Below are positions 44,691 to 56,557 of a DNA stretch of 64,000 nucleotides, piece by piece. Source of the DNA: Rhyzopertha dominica. Lineage: Eukaryota; Arthropoda; Insecta; Coleoptera; Bostrichidae. Every line of letters begins with the position of its first letter. Within the stretch, counting starts at the first letter, position 1. Under the pieces are notes generated by a model that saw nothing but the letters and a program-made list of their open reading frames with translations, ran no database searches and had not been told where the DNA came from. Made by a program: the position numbers and the translations under genes. The stretch spans positions 9,548,001 to 9,612,000 of the forward strand of contig QCXZ01000137.1 of NCBI GenBank assembly GCA_025024175.1, written 5' to 3'.

Positions 44691-45000
44691 AGTAGAATCT
44701 CCGACCGGGCATTGCGATGGGGCAGCCTGATAGGGGCAGACAGGAGACGCGCAATTTGTCATCGAATTTCGCTGGATACGTGTGTGTAGATGGTGGTCGG
44801 TTTGCGTGGTCGTTGACGGGCAGCTTTTGATCGGCCGCAAATTGGATTCGGCGATGCGGAGGGTTCGAATTGACGTCGCACGAAAACCGGCGGTCGAAGG
44901 ATCATGGTCTCACGACGTTCCACCTCGTTCCAGCCCTTGCCCATAAGCAACTCAATTAACGGCGGCTACTGGTTGGCTGACGGTGACTTCTTTGTTGCTA
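44690..45000. other. GC-rich island
   Basis: Single-copy-looking tract with GGGGCAGCCTGATAGGGGC and CGTTGACGGGCAGCTTTTG. A 63-codon minus-strand frame is probably composition-driven. Candidate non-coding conserved DNA. Confidence 0.28.
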
Positions 45001-45009
45001 CATAAGCTG

Positions 45010-48000
45010 TGTTGCCAGTTAATAGCGGCATTTTTGTATTTATTGGTATTGTAAGCTAGTACCCTTCAGTTAACACCTAAACAAGCATTATCTCATCGTC
45101 TTGTATTCAGAAGATATTTTAAAAAAGTTTGAAATTTTCGAGATGTAGGACCATATTTTATTTGTTTTTTGTAACAAAGGTAGCCCGAATACACATAAGT
45201 AAAGTACTTGACGAACAAAAAAAAGAACTGAAGATAAAACGGAACAAACAGCCTGAGATGTTCATTGGTAACCAGTTTAGATTACAATCATACAAAATTC
45301 AGAAGAAAGTATATGTGACAATTCTACATAAAATAGTAATTACATTATATTTTTTTACACTTAAAAGAAAAAATATTAAAGTTGTGCAGTACTTGTAAAA
45401 GTTGATGACAAAACTCAAAGGAACAAAAATTATTCAGGATGTTTCTTCATTTACAAAAACTGTCATGTTAAGTATAGCTATAATATAGTTGTAGCACCAC
45501 ATACGTCATAGTAATGGTGGTAAATTGTACCCTTTTTTAATAATGTAAGAATTATCATTAGAACGCAAATTATACGCTAGGAAAAGTACTAAAACATCCG
45601 CTTATATAATATGCTTGTATTTTAATGCAAGTTAATGTGTACCTACACGCATAGTATGTGCACTACCTATGGACAAGAAATAAACTTTATCTGATTATTG
45701 TAAAACAGATTGAATATTTATTTAATACATGTGAACAACCACATTATAAGTAGATTAGGAAAAAGAAAACAATTATCCAAATGGACTTATACTACCAATA
45801 GCATAATAACTTTATTTGCAGCCAGCATTATTACAAAGCAGCTTTTTTTACAAAACTAATTAAATGTGACAAAAGTATTTGAACGTCATGCATAGCTTAA
45901 AATTGTAACAGGAGAACAGTTGCATAGATGTTTCCTTATATATAGTAGTAAAGTAGCATACAAATTATTACTAGCTATTTTAGTAGTTACTTACAGTTGT
46001 TATTAAAATAACTTCGTATCACACGCTTTTTCTCAATTTGACACGTTAAAGATTACCTCCTCTCATGAAAATCGTTCCTTAAATAAAAAAATTCTCCATT
46101 TGGAAATCTTTTTACTTTACTCTACACTTCCATCAAGTATTTGCTTGTGTGTTAATTTTTCTAGAAAAGTTTTTAATTTTATATATCCTATTTTAGGCAA
46201 TAATACCATACTAATACGGAAGACACCTCTATAATCTTTATCATTAGACAATGGTTTATTGAAGCTGAAAGTTCTCGTTTACTTTAAACCACAGGCTATC
46301 TCTGCTTTATTCATTATTGTTATTTCTATCAGTATTTAAATTTGTGCTAAAAATGAAGAAGAGTGTTGTGTTCCTAATACATTTTGTACCAGTAACTGTA
46401 ACTATATGGCCAGGTCTCAAACATCATTCTCTGCACTTGACTTATTGGTTTTTATATTGGCAGGCTTAGAAAGAACGATAAAGTTCTTTGTTGTAATTGG
46501 GCTCCTTGTGGCTTTAAAATATTAGTGTTTACCTTTTCCAGTAGTTGGTATTGTCCTACAAGAAAATGAGCGAACTTTTTCTATGTGGGAAAGTCATTGC
46601 CTTCGCTGGATGAAGCCCACTTTCTTCTTGAGTAAGCATCTATTTTTCGAATACATCGCAAAGGAAGATTATAATAGTATCCCATATATGAACTGGTTGG
46701 CCTAATGATTTTAAAGAATGAATATTTTTTGAAGGTTGTTAGATACTTGGTGCAATAAAAAACGGTAAATTGAATATAAAGAAAATGAATAACAGAGGTT
46801 TATTTTGTATATAATGCCTAATCACAATATCTTGTCAATGGGTATCTCTATCGTATCGTATTTGCTTCTTGTACCATTCATATCGTACTATTCGTATTAG
46901 ATTATAGTTTCTTGGCTTTGCCTTTGTATCTTATTGTATTGTGTTAGTATCTTTTACCTGGATGCAGCTCAAATTAGGACCATAAATGCAGAATCATTAG
47001 CTCCTTTGTATTCTTCTTGCTTCAATATCTATCTCTTCTATTTAAAAATCTAACGTACTCTTTAAGTTCCTTACTCACGTGATATCAGTCTCGATAAGCA
47101 TTTATTTTAATTTCTTTCGACATTGGAAATGATGAAAGAAATGGTTGGTTGTGACCGCTGGTTGTTGAGGGGTCTTTGGGCTGGGTTTTCCTTGTCCGAT
47201 ACAGGTAGTTTCCTCCTTCTCAGCACGAGGCTGTGGACACGGTGAGGAAAATAGGAAGGAAAAGGAAAAATTGATTAAAGAGGTAAGAATTTCCTCTTTT
47301 CATCCATAAATTAAATTTTCACGACCGCACTGTTAGACGATATCTCATGAAACTGACTGCTTGCTCATGACAGCATCCAGAACTTTTAGTTAATTTTACA
47401 ACTGATTAATGAAATTATTTAACCTTGTTATGTACTTTAGGTAATTCAACAACTTACCAATTCCGGATTTGCAAAATTTTATATTTTCTCGGTGAACTAA
47501 TAAGAATATTACAGTGCGTGATTCCGGAATTCCCTGAGTATTTGCCAACACTGTATCTCGAAGCCTTCATATTGTATGCATCAAATTGCTTGAGTGAGTG
47601 ACTGCTCGCATGGTGTCTGTTAGGAAAACAACTGCACGCCATTGTATGCACCTCACGCTGACGTTTTCTGAATAATTCAGTGGTGCACTTTCTTGATAAT
47701 TTGCTAGCGCCGAGCTGTGATTTGGGATTACCATGTACTGGGGCTAGCAGGAAGTATAGAGATGAGAAGTAGACAATTCAACTCAAAAGCTCCCGTTTGT
47801 AACATAAAATTTAGTGTGGTATAAATCAATTCACTAAGCGGGGTTCAATAGACTGATTATTTATATTCGTAACTTATTTCCGTAAAAAAATATGCATTTC
47901 AAAGCCTTAAAAGTCAATTTGTGTAATCAGAACATTATACTTTTCTGTGTTCTCCATTGAAAGAAAAACATTACCATAAGTTAACAATTTCCTTATGTTA

Positions 48001-48090
48001 AAGACTAGTCATAACAGCATATACTAGCATATTCGAAACTCATCGTTATATTCCTACCACAGCTATAAAAAACTACTAACACGTTGGCCT
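45010..48090. other. Long AT-rich stretch, no feature recognised
   Basis: Three kilobases with stops in all frames. No transposon domain, terminal repeat, tRNA or clear tandem array was recognised. Confidence 0.4.
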
Positions 48091-48099
48091 CTTAGAGTC

Positions 48100-48355
48100 C
48101 AGTGGTGTGCCTATGGATGGGGGGTCCGGGTTAGAACCCCTTCCCCAGACTCATGAAAACTCGTTAAAAAAGCAATGTTTTGTCTCAAGTTTTTAATTTC
48201 AGGACGAATAACTAAGATATCAAACGTCAAAGATCCGTAAATAATATGTTTAATTTTGTGTTTTACTAAATAGCAGTTTTTCTGCCCCTACCCCTCCCGG
48301 AGGCGTGGAGTTGTCACCCCCCCCCCCGCAGCCAACACTTCTGGATACGCCACCG
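48100..48355. mobile_element. hAT-type MITE with 8-bp target duplication
   Basis: The 256-bp unit starts CAGTGGTGTGCCTATGGATG and ends CTTCTGGATACGCCACCG. These are imperfect inverted repeats of the CAGTGGCGTATCCAG type known from hAT elements. The flanks are TTAGAGTC (48092-48099) and TTAGAGTT (48356-48363), an 8-bp duplication with one mismatch. G- and C-runs next to both ends are usual for this group. No transposase. Confidence 0.82.
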
Positions 48356-48749
48356 TTAGAGTTTAAAAAATGATGATCATAACCAACGTATTAGTTTCAA
48401 ACATCTAATTTTTTCTGCTAATTTAAAATAAAAACTACGTTCTAAGGGTGTTTTAGTTATTGACAATGCCACTACCATAATAAACAGCTAAAATACTCTA
48501 CTCAGATTTTAGTCAAAACTGATGAAGATGAAGGTGACAGCATTTCTAATGGGGAACTAGATGGGGCAGCAAATATTTCCCGGGCTAGTACTTGAGATGA
48601 TATTATTAAATACCTGTGAATTTGTGTAAATTTGTGTCTATGAAATTCTTTCTTTTAAATAAAAGCGTTAGGTACTTTTTATTTGATGATTTGACACCGA
48701 CGCTTATCTCAAGCATCTAACTACGTGGCGGAGCTTGTAACCAATATAC

Positions 48750-49156
48750 TGTTGCGGAATCAACGCCATTGGTGTTGCTGGCATGTATATGTGGTGTAGT
48801 AGGACACTGTAAGTAGTGATCCTAGCGACAGACAGATGGCAGGGAATGTCAATACTCTCCAGATACTTCTATCAATCGAATATTCGCGAAGTTTCGAAGG
48901 AAGGTCGCTTATAGAATTTTCAGTGGGGATATAAATAGCCCGACGGAGAGAGCGCGGAAGTTCGGAATTCGAATACTGGTTATCACAGCTGTTTTTAGTG
49001 CTAGTGTGTGCAATATAGTGATTTTGTGAATTACTAGTGTTAAAACAGTAATGTTTGGATCTAGTTGTGTTTAGACCTAGCGCATTTGAAACAAGTGTTT
49101 AAAATAAGAGGAAGTTATATAGAAATCCGCAGTTTTCGAACCTAGTATGCGTAACA
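48750..49156 (+). repeat. Solo LTR, family TGTTRC...GTAACA, copy 1
   Basis: Starts TGTTGCGGAATC and ends GCGTAACA. It shares with the copies at 50.0 and 62.2 kb the blocks GGACACTGTAAGTAGTGATC, GGCAGGGAATGTC and CCGCAGTTTTCGA. GGGATATAAATAGCCCGACG is a TATA box in the expected LTR promoter position. No gag or pol lies next to it. Flanks read ATAC and ATAT, so the target duplication is not exact. Confidence 0.75.
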
Positions 49157-49459
49157 ATATATACGATTGTGAGATTAAATAAAGGCTTTTGCCATTATTA
49201 TCTGTTTTTACTCATTTTATTTAAAATGGACTGAATAATTGGGTCGTTTATCAATGCTTGTTGAATTTGCTCATCAAATGCGTAAGCAGTTTCCATACAT
49301 TACCAGATACTGATGATGAGAAAATGAGACCCATTTATCTGCGATCGTTGTCCTGGACTAATGCCACATCATTCCACAGCAAGCTGCGGACGACCCTGTA
49401 TTCCTGCCTTTGTATAAAGGTTTTTGGCCGTTGTCGATACTTCTGGCACAGTATCAAAA

Positions 49460-49830
49460 GTTAAAAGGGGTAATTGTCAGGTCGGTCACGTTGGCAGCGT
49501 CGCGTCGCTTAAGCCCCCAACAAGACGCGCCCTAAATTATGCATTCAGCCTGTGAACACTTTTACATTGCCCGGTACTTTGGTCCTAAAATCGGAAAATG
49601 ATGAATGCATTAACGGTCGCGAAGGTCGCTTCTGATATAGTCTCAATCTCGCCGACATCGAATTAACTGCAGCTTCTGTTTTCCCTCGCTGAAAGAAAAT
49701 GCACAGAAAATTGCATCGAAGCCTCCGGGAGCTGATCTTTACTTAATTTGGGGTAATGCATACGTAAATACGTGGAAGGAGGGTTAGGGTGAATATGTCG
49801 GGGACAGGGTTGCCTGATTTTGTTAAATCG
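49460..49830. other. GC-rich island between two solo LTRs
   Basis: Non-repetitive tract (GTTGGCAGCGTCGCGTCGC, CATCGAAGCCTCCGGGAGC) that shows no retroelement protein, so the two LTRs are not the ends of one provirus-like element. Confidence 0.3.
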
Positions 49831-49984
49831 ATCTATTTGATGCAGGGTCGTCTCCGTGTATATTTGTTTTGATGGAGCTAAGTTATTCGTATCTTCTTGG
49901 GGGGGGGGGGGGGGGAAATGCGACTATAGAAACTCAAAAATAAACTTGAATGAAACTAATGGCTATATTATTAACATAAATATA

Positions 49985-51090
49985 TAACTAATGGTGTTAA
50001 TAGGACACTGCATTCCATTAAGTAGTGATTCCAGCAACATATAGATGATGGGGAATGTCGATTGTCTAGTATATCCGATCTATGGAATATTCGCCAAGTT
50101 TCGGCAGCGACGGCGGGATGTCTCTTCTGAAAACATCTGGTTAGTGTAAATAGCTCGTATCGGTGAGGGAGCCATCTAGCGAATGGTACACAAACTGCTA
50201 CGAAAGGCGGCCATATTGTAGAAGCTACACGTCACGTAAGCTAAAGTTTGATTTGTGAACCTATAATGGTTACGTTTTAGCTAATTGACTGTCTTTTCGT
50301 GGAAAGGTTTCTGGTTTTGTCGCACCGATTTAGAATCACAGACGGCAAGTCATAAATTTACGGAATGCTATCCTTTCGGTATGCCGTTGAACAATTAACG
50401 CTCAAACTGCCTTCAAACGATTTAAACAAAAGGTGGCTACTACAAGATGGCCGCCTTTTAGGAATATGCTGACGTTATTGTATGTTATCTAGTAAGTGGA
50501 GATCACATGGCTTCGCTGCAGCAGCTTAGTGAAGTAGGGTTATTAAAATGCCAGATGATGGCGTTCCTAACTGTAAGGATCGACCAGAGACTGGACTTAG
50601 ACTATTTTGTTTGCAAAGAGGAGCAAAGAGAAGCATCGGTCCTGTTCTTAAAAAGAAGCGAGAAGCGCTTAGAGCGGCTATTTGTGAAGTTAGATCCAAA
50701 TGTCAAATTATGAATTTCATCATTGCATGTAGTAAACTTCTTTCCAATTTCTTGGGGACAATATGGCGAGAATGACGGCACCCTTTGTAAACAGGAACAC
50801 TGCATTTTGTGTTTCTGACGATGGGTATAAACAGACCAATGAAAAAGGCGCGGGGAAGCCCTGAATTCGAAAAACAGTGAAGCAAGCGAGATCCGAACGA
50901 ACATAGAGAAACAGGTGTTTCTTTGTTTTATTTTAAGTACTAATGCGTGCGGTATGTAGTGTTCTAAATAGTGGATTACTGAATTAATAGTGTTATAATA
51001 GTAGTATTTTGAATAAGTTGTTTAGATTTAGTGTATTTTGTACTGTGTAAATAAAGAAAGTTAAATCAGAAATGCAGTTTTCGAATCCGT
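49985..51090 (+). repeat. Solo LTR, same family, copy 2, enlarged by insertions
   Basis: Shares AATAGGACACTGC, AAGTAGTGATTCCAGC, GGGAATGTCGATTG and GAATATTCGCCAAGTTTCGG with copy 1, and later GGGTATAAACAG (TATA position), GTAAATAAAG and ATGCAGTTTTCGAATCC near its end. The middle is enlarged by about 650 bp, including a 256-bp MITE at 50203-50458 and a tract with a 75-codon open frame (50548-50775) of unknown origin. Ends are less exact than in copies 1 and 3. Confidence 0.65.
50203..50458. mobile_element. MITE with AAAGGCGGCCAT terminal repeats
   Basis: AAAGGCGGCCATATTGTAGA at the left is mirrored at the right by CTACAAGATGGCCGCCTTT, about 25 bp of inverted repeat. It lies inside solo LTR copy 2. 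No coding potential; target duplication not resolved. Confidence 0.65.
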
Positions 51091-51099
51091 ACTCCTGGT

Positions 51100-51359
51100 T
51101 TTGAGATGATTTGTAATCCTTTGAAAAGCCTTAAATCAAAATGAATGCATATTTTAAGGTAGTCGGTAAACACAGCGTCGTAGCGTTTTGTGCTGTATTT
51201 TACTAAGCTTTCTACAGTCTTACTAGAGTACCCATTATGAACTGCAACATTCTTAATATATTTGAGTTTTTTCTTAAAGCAAGGTTCTGATAAAGAAAAT
51301 AAGGTCAATAATTTATGTCGATGTTGGTTATAAACAGATTCCTGTTTGTATTTTTCCAC
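51100..51359 (-). pseudogene. Penelope-like element C-terminal scrap
   Basis: The minus strand reads EPCFKKKLKYIKNVAVHNGY then SSKTVESLVKYSTKR, resembling the linker after the RT of Penelope-like elements (F..E...I..IA..NGY....ID.L..K). It precedes the GIY-YIG domain in intact elements; that domain is not seen here. Confidence 0.5.
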
Positions 51360-53070
51360 TTATTTTAACTTCTATTGAAAATGACAGTTTAACTAGCATA
51401 ATAATTTAGATTTTCTAAATGATTGTGATAAGGGTTTTGCGTACATATTTTAATCAAATTAAACCACGTTCAGCTCTTTTTATTTAGAGAGATAGGGGTT
51501 TTTAAGAGTGGTTCAGAATAAAAGTATAAATGAAAAATAAGAACAGAGCCTCAGCAAGCTCGAAGCTCAATAATTAAATACTCATTTCACCGCAAATGTA
51601 ACGACAGTGGTAAATAAGACTTTACCTGAAGAAAAAGACAGACATGCGTATAAAGTGTGAAAATAAAACTGCGCATGATGTTTACGGTCTTTTCTGATCT
51701 CTGTTGGTTCTTGGTCTAAGTGTGGGGTACAAAGCAGGAATTTGCTTTAGTAAATAATATAATATAAATAGAAATGTGCATTTTTCGATTTAGGTGCGTA
51801 ATAAATTAAGTATTTATTTCAAAAGCAACCTTCGAGACTGTTTTCTCCATAATCACATTACTGTTACATTTTAAAGCTCAGTTGTTCTACATCGAGGAAA
51901 GAGTGGGATTGCTGCCAATTAATAAAAAACAGGCAGTTGATATACGACCGGCATAGTTGGCAACGCAGACTGAAGGATGTGAACAACCCTTATACGCTTA
52001 ACACAGCATTGCAACACGAAATGGGGTACCACAGCCAGAAACGGATTTTAATGTATGCAGAATAAATGCCAGCTTTGGAAAGCTTATTCATATTTACTCA
52101 GTCGTTGCAAAAATAAATCAGGTCTCCCTGTGGGGCAGCATAAACGGCATCATTAATATTAATGCAATGTCTCTGCAGTCTGATGTAACTGAGTGATTCC
52201 AAATTTACCATGTTTTAATTGCTTTAATGTATGCAAATGCTTTCATAGGAAGATGTTTGCAAACTGCGATGTTAGTGAGCCACGAAATGAGGACTTTTTC
52301 GAACGGAAGCGATTTACTTGCTAATGCCGGTCTAGTAAGACGTAACGAAGCGAGGGACTTCACAAGCACTCAGACATGTTTTTGCTGATAGAATAAATTG
52401 CAAAACACATCTAGTTAAATTCCCTATTAGGTCAACGAATATATTTTCCAAAATGAAAAGCGTGTTTCTTTTTCTGCTTTTGTGCTATATAATACATCCC
52501 AATAAATAATTAAAGAAAGACTCACTCACAATTCCGTACCTTCTTTAACCGTAACGCAGTTTATACGTAACTATGCCAGCTTTGAAGAGACTTCTAGAAA
52601 TAGAGAAGAAGATCCAAGAAAAAAATTGAGAGGAGCCTATATGAATGGTGTATTGTGGTACGTTCTTATTTTTATATTACCTGTTGACTCTAGGCGTTTC
52701 CGAACAAGTGATGTCCAAGATATTGAGGCTGGCATAAAATATATATAAAAAAAGTCTTTTATATCGAGTAATAGGAGCACAATGCATGACGTATGAAGAA
52801 CTAAACACATTGGAGCATCACTAAGTTCTCGTCCCTTATGTCCAATAAGTTCCGACCCCAATGCCAAAATTTCCCTAACCACCTTGATTGATACCAACTT
52901 CTAGTGGGAATGCAAAGACAAATGACACTTAGATGACACTTAGAATATTTACATACATAACAACAAAAAGCTAAATGGAATAAGACATCAAATTTTCCTA
53001 AATAAGGGATGCTGGTATCAATAAAGCAAAATAATGTTCCACCTATGGCTTGGAAGTTAGGTAGAATTAA

Positions 53071-53094
53071 AATGCATGTCTATGCTGTGCTGTA
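53071..53094 (+). mobile_element. Left-end fragment of the hairpin MITE
   Basis: AAAATGCATGTCTATGCTGT matches the start of the family at 23.2 kb and then breaks off. Confidence 0.5.
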
Positions 53095-53143
53095 GAATTG
53101 TTCGTTTACTAAAAGGTAGCGATGGCGTCCCCAGAGCTGCTTA

Positions 53144-54437
53144 CTGTGCGTTTCATAAGTGTTGGCTCCGGTGGTGGGGACGCCATTACATGCGATCCCT
53201 TTAAACCATTGGCATGCGCTCACATTTTATCAATTAAAAGTTACATCAAAACACAACTGCACTTTTGCGTTTGATGAGTTTATGTCGTATTGAAACACAA
53301 TGAAATACTAGAATACTTTTTAAAATTGTATTGCTCATTAGACTGACCATGCTTAATTAAAACTTAACTGTTGAAAAGAACATGAAAGCTATCTACGATT
53401 TGATTTCTTTAATAATACCATAAAACAGAAATTAAACTCTGCAGTAATAAAATATAACAATATACACTGTTAAAGTAAAAATTGTTGAAATAAATAAACT
53501 GTCGCTGATCTGGCCATGGCGTTGGATTGTGTCGTATTCTAAAAGGTGCCGAAACAAAATCAATAAAGCGACTAGAACTAGAACGTAACAATTTTTTTTT
53601 GAAATGAATAGAAATAAAGCTAAATATATTTACAAAGGAAAAAATAACAGAACGCAACCAAGTGGGTACACTCTCAAACCGTGTAGTAATAAAAAGAAAC
53701 AAGGGATGTTTTAAGACAGAAACAAGGCCACTTCCTTTCTCGTGCGGGATCACTCCGTCATTTCGTCATCATTTGGCAAACTAAGACACCATCCATTTCT
53801 TCCTTAAAGTCATCGTTTTCAGAAGACTACGAATCACTGTCTGAATTATCTTAATTGTCACTATTACCTATAGTGATTATAATCTTCTCAACTTGCTTCT
53901 CGAATAAACCGTCAGTTTTCCAATATTCGTCTCCAACTTTAATAACGTGGCGTTCAAATGCCTCCCATTTGTGAAGCGAAATTTGGTCAAATGCTCGATG
54001 CGTCACAGAAATTAAAATTTGGTTCCTAAATCTCCGGCATTATTTTCACGAATAAATCATTCCAATAGAAGGAAATAAATATTGTTATATATCATTTTAA
54101 TTTTTAACGCGCTCCAAAGAAATGTTCCCGTTTCTTATTAGCAACTACTATCACACAAAATACTCACGAAATAACCGAACTATGCACACGCCACTGGTGA
54201 CGGTGCAACAGCCGATACCATGCGCGATTGCAGTGGCCCATCCCAAGTTAGTATCACGTTGTCGCATCTTTCCAGGCCGATGTGCAATATTTGTCCGAGC
54301 AAATTAGTTCAGATCATCATCTGACTATGCGTTACTAGTCTGTCCACAGTTTTAGGCGCAAGGAAGCCGATGTGCTTCGTTAACATGTTGAACTTCATTA
54401 CATTCCAATCTGGGGCCAGGACTTAAGAAACGCACAG
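53144..54437. mobile_element. TA-flanked IS630/mariner-type element relic, 1.29 kb
   Basis: The left end CTGTGCGTTTCATAAGT and right end ACTTAAGAAACGCACAG are inverted repeats differing at one position. Both are flanked by TA (53142-53143 and 54438-54439). Length is typical for a mariner-size transposon. Near the left end GATGGCGTCCCC (just outside) and GGGGACGCCATTAC (inside) form a further inverted pair. The only transposase trace is on the minus strand. Confidence 0.75.
53790..54060 (-). pseudogene. IS630-like transposase C-terminal tail
   Basis: The minus strand reads FDQISLHKWEAFERHVIKVG then DEYWKTDGLFEKQVEKIIIT and an acidic Ser/Asp-rich end. The W...V.HV..VE.EYW......E..V...I......DSD.S pattern matches the C-terminus of insect IS630-like transposases, the same broad group as the relic at 24.7-25.4 kb. 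The catalytic domain has been lost. Confidence 0.5.
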
Positions 54438-54529
54438 TAGTCAGATTTTAATTATTCTAACGTTGTTCTTTTTGTAACTGTTTGTTTTTTCTTTTGTTAA
54501 ATTCGTATTTGGCAGAAAAGGTGGGCAGT

Positions 54530-54680
54530 ATGTTAAAGCAAAATATCTGATTTAAATTAGTGTTTTCAATTTCGCGTGTTAAAATGTTCGCTTACCAAAC
54601 GTCGTAGTCGTTTTAATCATAAAAAACATTAGAAAATAATTAATAACAAAAAAGTGGATAGTAATGAAAATACTAAGGAA
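54530..54680. repeat. Second copy of the repeat at 39.05-39.2 kb
   Basis: GTTAAAGCAAAATATCTGAT, AAAATGTTCGCTTACCAAAC and AACAAAAAAGTGGATAGTA match the tract 39055-39190. The right end of the MITE is missing here. Confidence 0.7.
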
Positions 54681-54894
54681 GTGGTCTAAGAATGTTTATT
54701 CGCAATTCTAAAAAAATTGAGACATACAGCATACCTACCAAAGATAGTGTTTAATTCGAAGTGCTTTTGTACGTTTATGTAAGACGGTGACGCATTAACT
54801 TTATTTCACTATTTATGTTTTATTGCCCAGCATTCCCGTAATATACAGTGAGGCCAATAAGGGCTGCAAGCCATGAAATATTCATGTTCTATTA

Positions 54895-55200
54895 AATAAA
54901 GTGGTGGGTCGTTCCATATCATTCGACCGTCCGATGGGACATAAAGCAGGAGAATTTACAGGAAACGACATCGTGAGGGATTTGTTTGACGACAATCCGT
55001 CAATTATCCGCTGGTTATTAGGTGCTCGAAAGTTTTTACTGCCACTTACAAACGACCGCTGTACAGAAGCTGTAGCGAGTTGCTCGCCAATTTCCTCTGC
55101 ATCCTGCGAAATCCCAACAAACAAAAATGTCAGTCAAGCACTTCGAACGGGCACCGAAAAAGTGCAAGCGGCAATCAATCATGGCCCTCGCTAATCGTTG
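54895..55200. other. GC-richer island with overlapping open frames
   Basis: Open frames of 97 (plus) and 80 (minus) codons overlap in a non-repetitive tract. Neither has a known domain. The plus frame ends at a stop without splice-like context. More likely a non-coding conserved tract than an exon. Confidence 0.25.
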
Positions 55201-55717
55201 AGCTGATCTAAGCCTCCTTGATCCTCGCCTCTGCTAATGATTTGGGATAAGTATGTCCTCCAAAGGGAACGTTGTTTTAACGACCTCGGAAAATAACTTC
55301 CTGTTCCTATCAAGGTCGAACACATTGCACTGCGGTCAATATTTCTTGTTACTTATAGTTCCGAAAAATATGTATTTGTAAGAGATGGAGTGGCACTAAT
55401 AGGTAAAGGAACAAAAAGAGCTTTGGAATGTTTTAAAAATGGGTTACCTCAATGGAAGGATTGCAACTGATAATTAAGGAACAGAGTGGTATTTAGGAAA
55501 AAAAGGTGTGACTACAAACAACTTAAACAGAAATAGAATAATAAACTTCTGTTTAAATTCACTTACCATTCCAAGAAATGCATAAAACCATAGATGGTAA
55601 TCAGCAGAAACGAAACGATCTGAAAGTTAAGTAAGGATACGAAATTCTTCCTACTTACGGCAAAGATGAATCTGAATCTAGCAAAAAAACAAATAACTAA
55701 ACTAATAGTAACATTGA

Positions 55718-55813
55718 CATGTTGTTTTCCGGGCTGGTTCCCAGATACCGACATGAGTGTCGAAACGTCAAGATCTAATAACCAACGTGGGAACCAGCCC
55801 GGAAAACAACATG
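55718..55813. repeat. Perfect 25-bp inverted repeat with structured 46-nt loop
   Basis: CATGTTGTTTTCCGGGCTGG (plus five more bases) at 55718-55742 is perfectly inverted at 55789-55813. The loop contains CGACATGAGTGTCG, a 5-bp stem, followed by AAACGTC. It lies just upstream of an R4-like LINE relic. The perfect arms indicate either recent origin or a selected structure. Confidence 0.85.
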
Positions 55814-55889
55814 CCATTGACAACAACTACGGAAGCCTTCAAACCATAATAGTAACATTAATAACAATAATGAAAATAATATAAAAAAT

Positions 55890-56557
55890 CCTTTCAGCGA
55901 TTTGTAATAGAAAAATACAACACATGCAGCATAGAAAAAGGACAAAAAGTAGACATACAACCAATTTACGCAGCAAAATGAGAAGAGATAGACAATATGA
56001 GCGCAAACGAAACATATAAATATTTGGGTTTTGAACAAAGTACACGAATTGAATATAAAAATATAAAGCTAAATTTGAGGCAGATTTTGAAAAATTGAAT
56101 TGTTAATGTTATGAAAACTAAACTCAATTCTAAAAACCTAACACGCGCGATAGTTACTTACGCAATATCAATATTAACGTACTCCTTTGGATTGGAATAC
56201 TTCAATGAACAAAGACTGAGCTTGATCAAAACCGAGATATAAAGGTGCTTATGACAAAATATCGAAAGCATCATCCTGATGCATGTGGCGAAAGAATGAA
56301 TATCGAAAGCTCAAAGGGAGGAAGAGAAATAAGCGATATAAGAAAACTACACAATACTCAGATTGATACAATGACAGCTTATTTCCACGTCAAAACAAAG
56401 GCGATTACATCATGCAGTCATACAATCGGATACAGGTTATACACCATTAAATTTAAATCTAAACCCAACAAATAAATGTCCAGACTAATCCAGAAAATGT
56501 CATCTTCATCTCATAATAAAAACGATTGACTACATACTTGCAGGCTGTAAGATACTA
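55890..56557 (+). pseudogene. R4/Dong-like LINE relic, post-RT region, split by a MITE
   Basis: The plus strand reads IEKGQKVDIQPIYAAK, then IDNMSANETYKYLGFEQSTR, KTKLNSKNLTRAIVTYAISI with LTYSFG, and MTKYRKHHPDACGERMNIES with SKGGREISDIRKLHNTQID. YKYLGF...LN.KN...AI.TYA.P.LTYSFGI and HHP.A..ER...PR..GGRG..DI..LH are diagnostic for R2/R4-type elements, and the sequence is closest to R4/Dong as I recall it. Several frameshifts. After LAGCKILL the frame is interrupted by a MITE. Confidence 0.78.

Noticed and set aside
49900..49916. Long G-run as a functional G-quadruplex
   Set aside because: A plain homopolymer, as also seen at about 3732, 37851, 38214 and 60711; more likely a hAT-type or slippage remnant and prone to sequencing error.
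48750..51090. LTR copies 1 and 2 as the two ends of one retrotransposon
   Set aside because: Sequence between them (about 0.8 kb) has no retroelement protein, primer site or polypurine tract, and the copies differ strongly.
52637..52897. 86-codon minus-strand frame as a gene
   Set aside because: No recognisable domain and no conserved neighbours; ends in AT-rich low-complexity sequence.
54901..55194. 97-codon plus-strand frame as a gene
   Set aside because: An overlapping 80-codon frame on the other strand is equally plausible and neither shows a domain.
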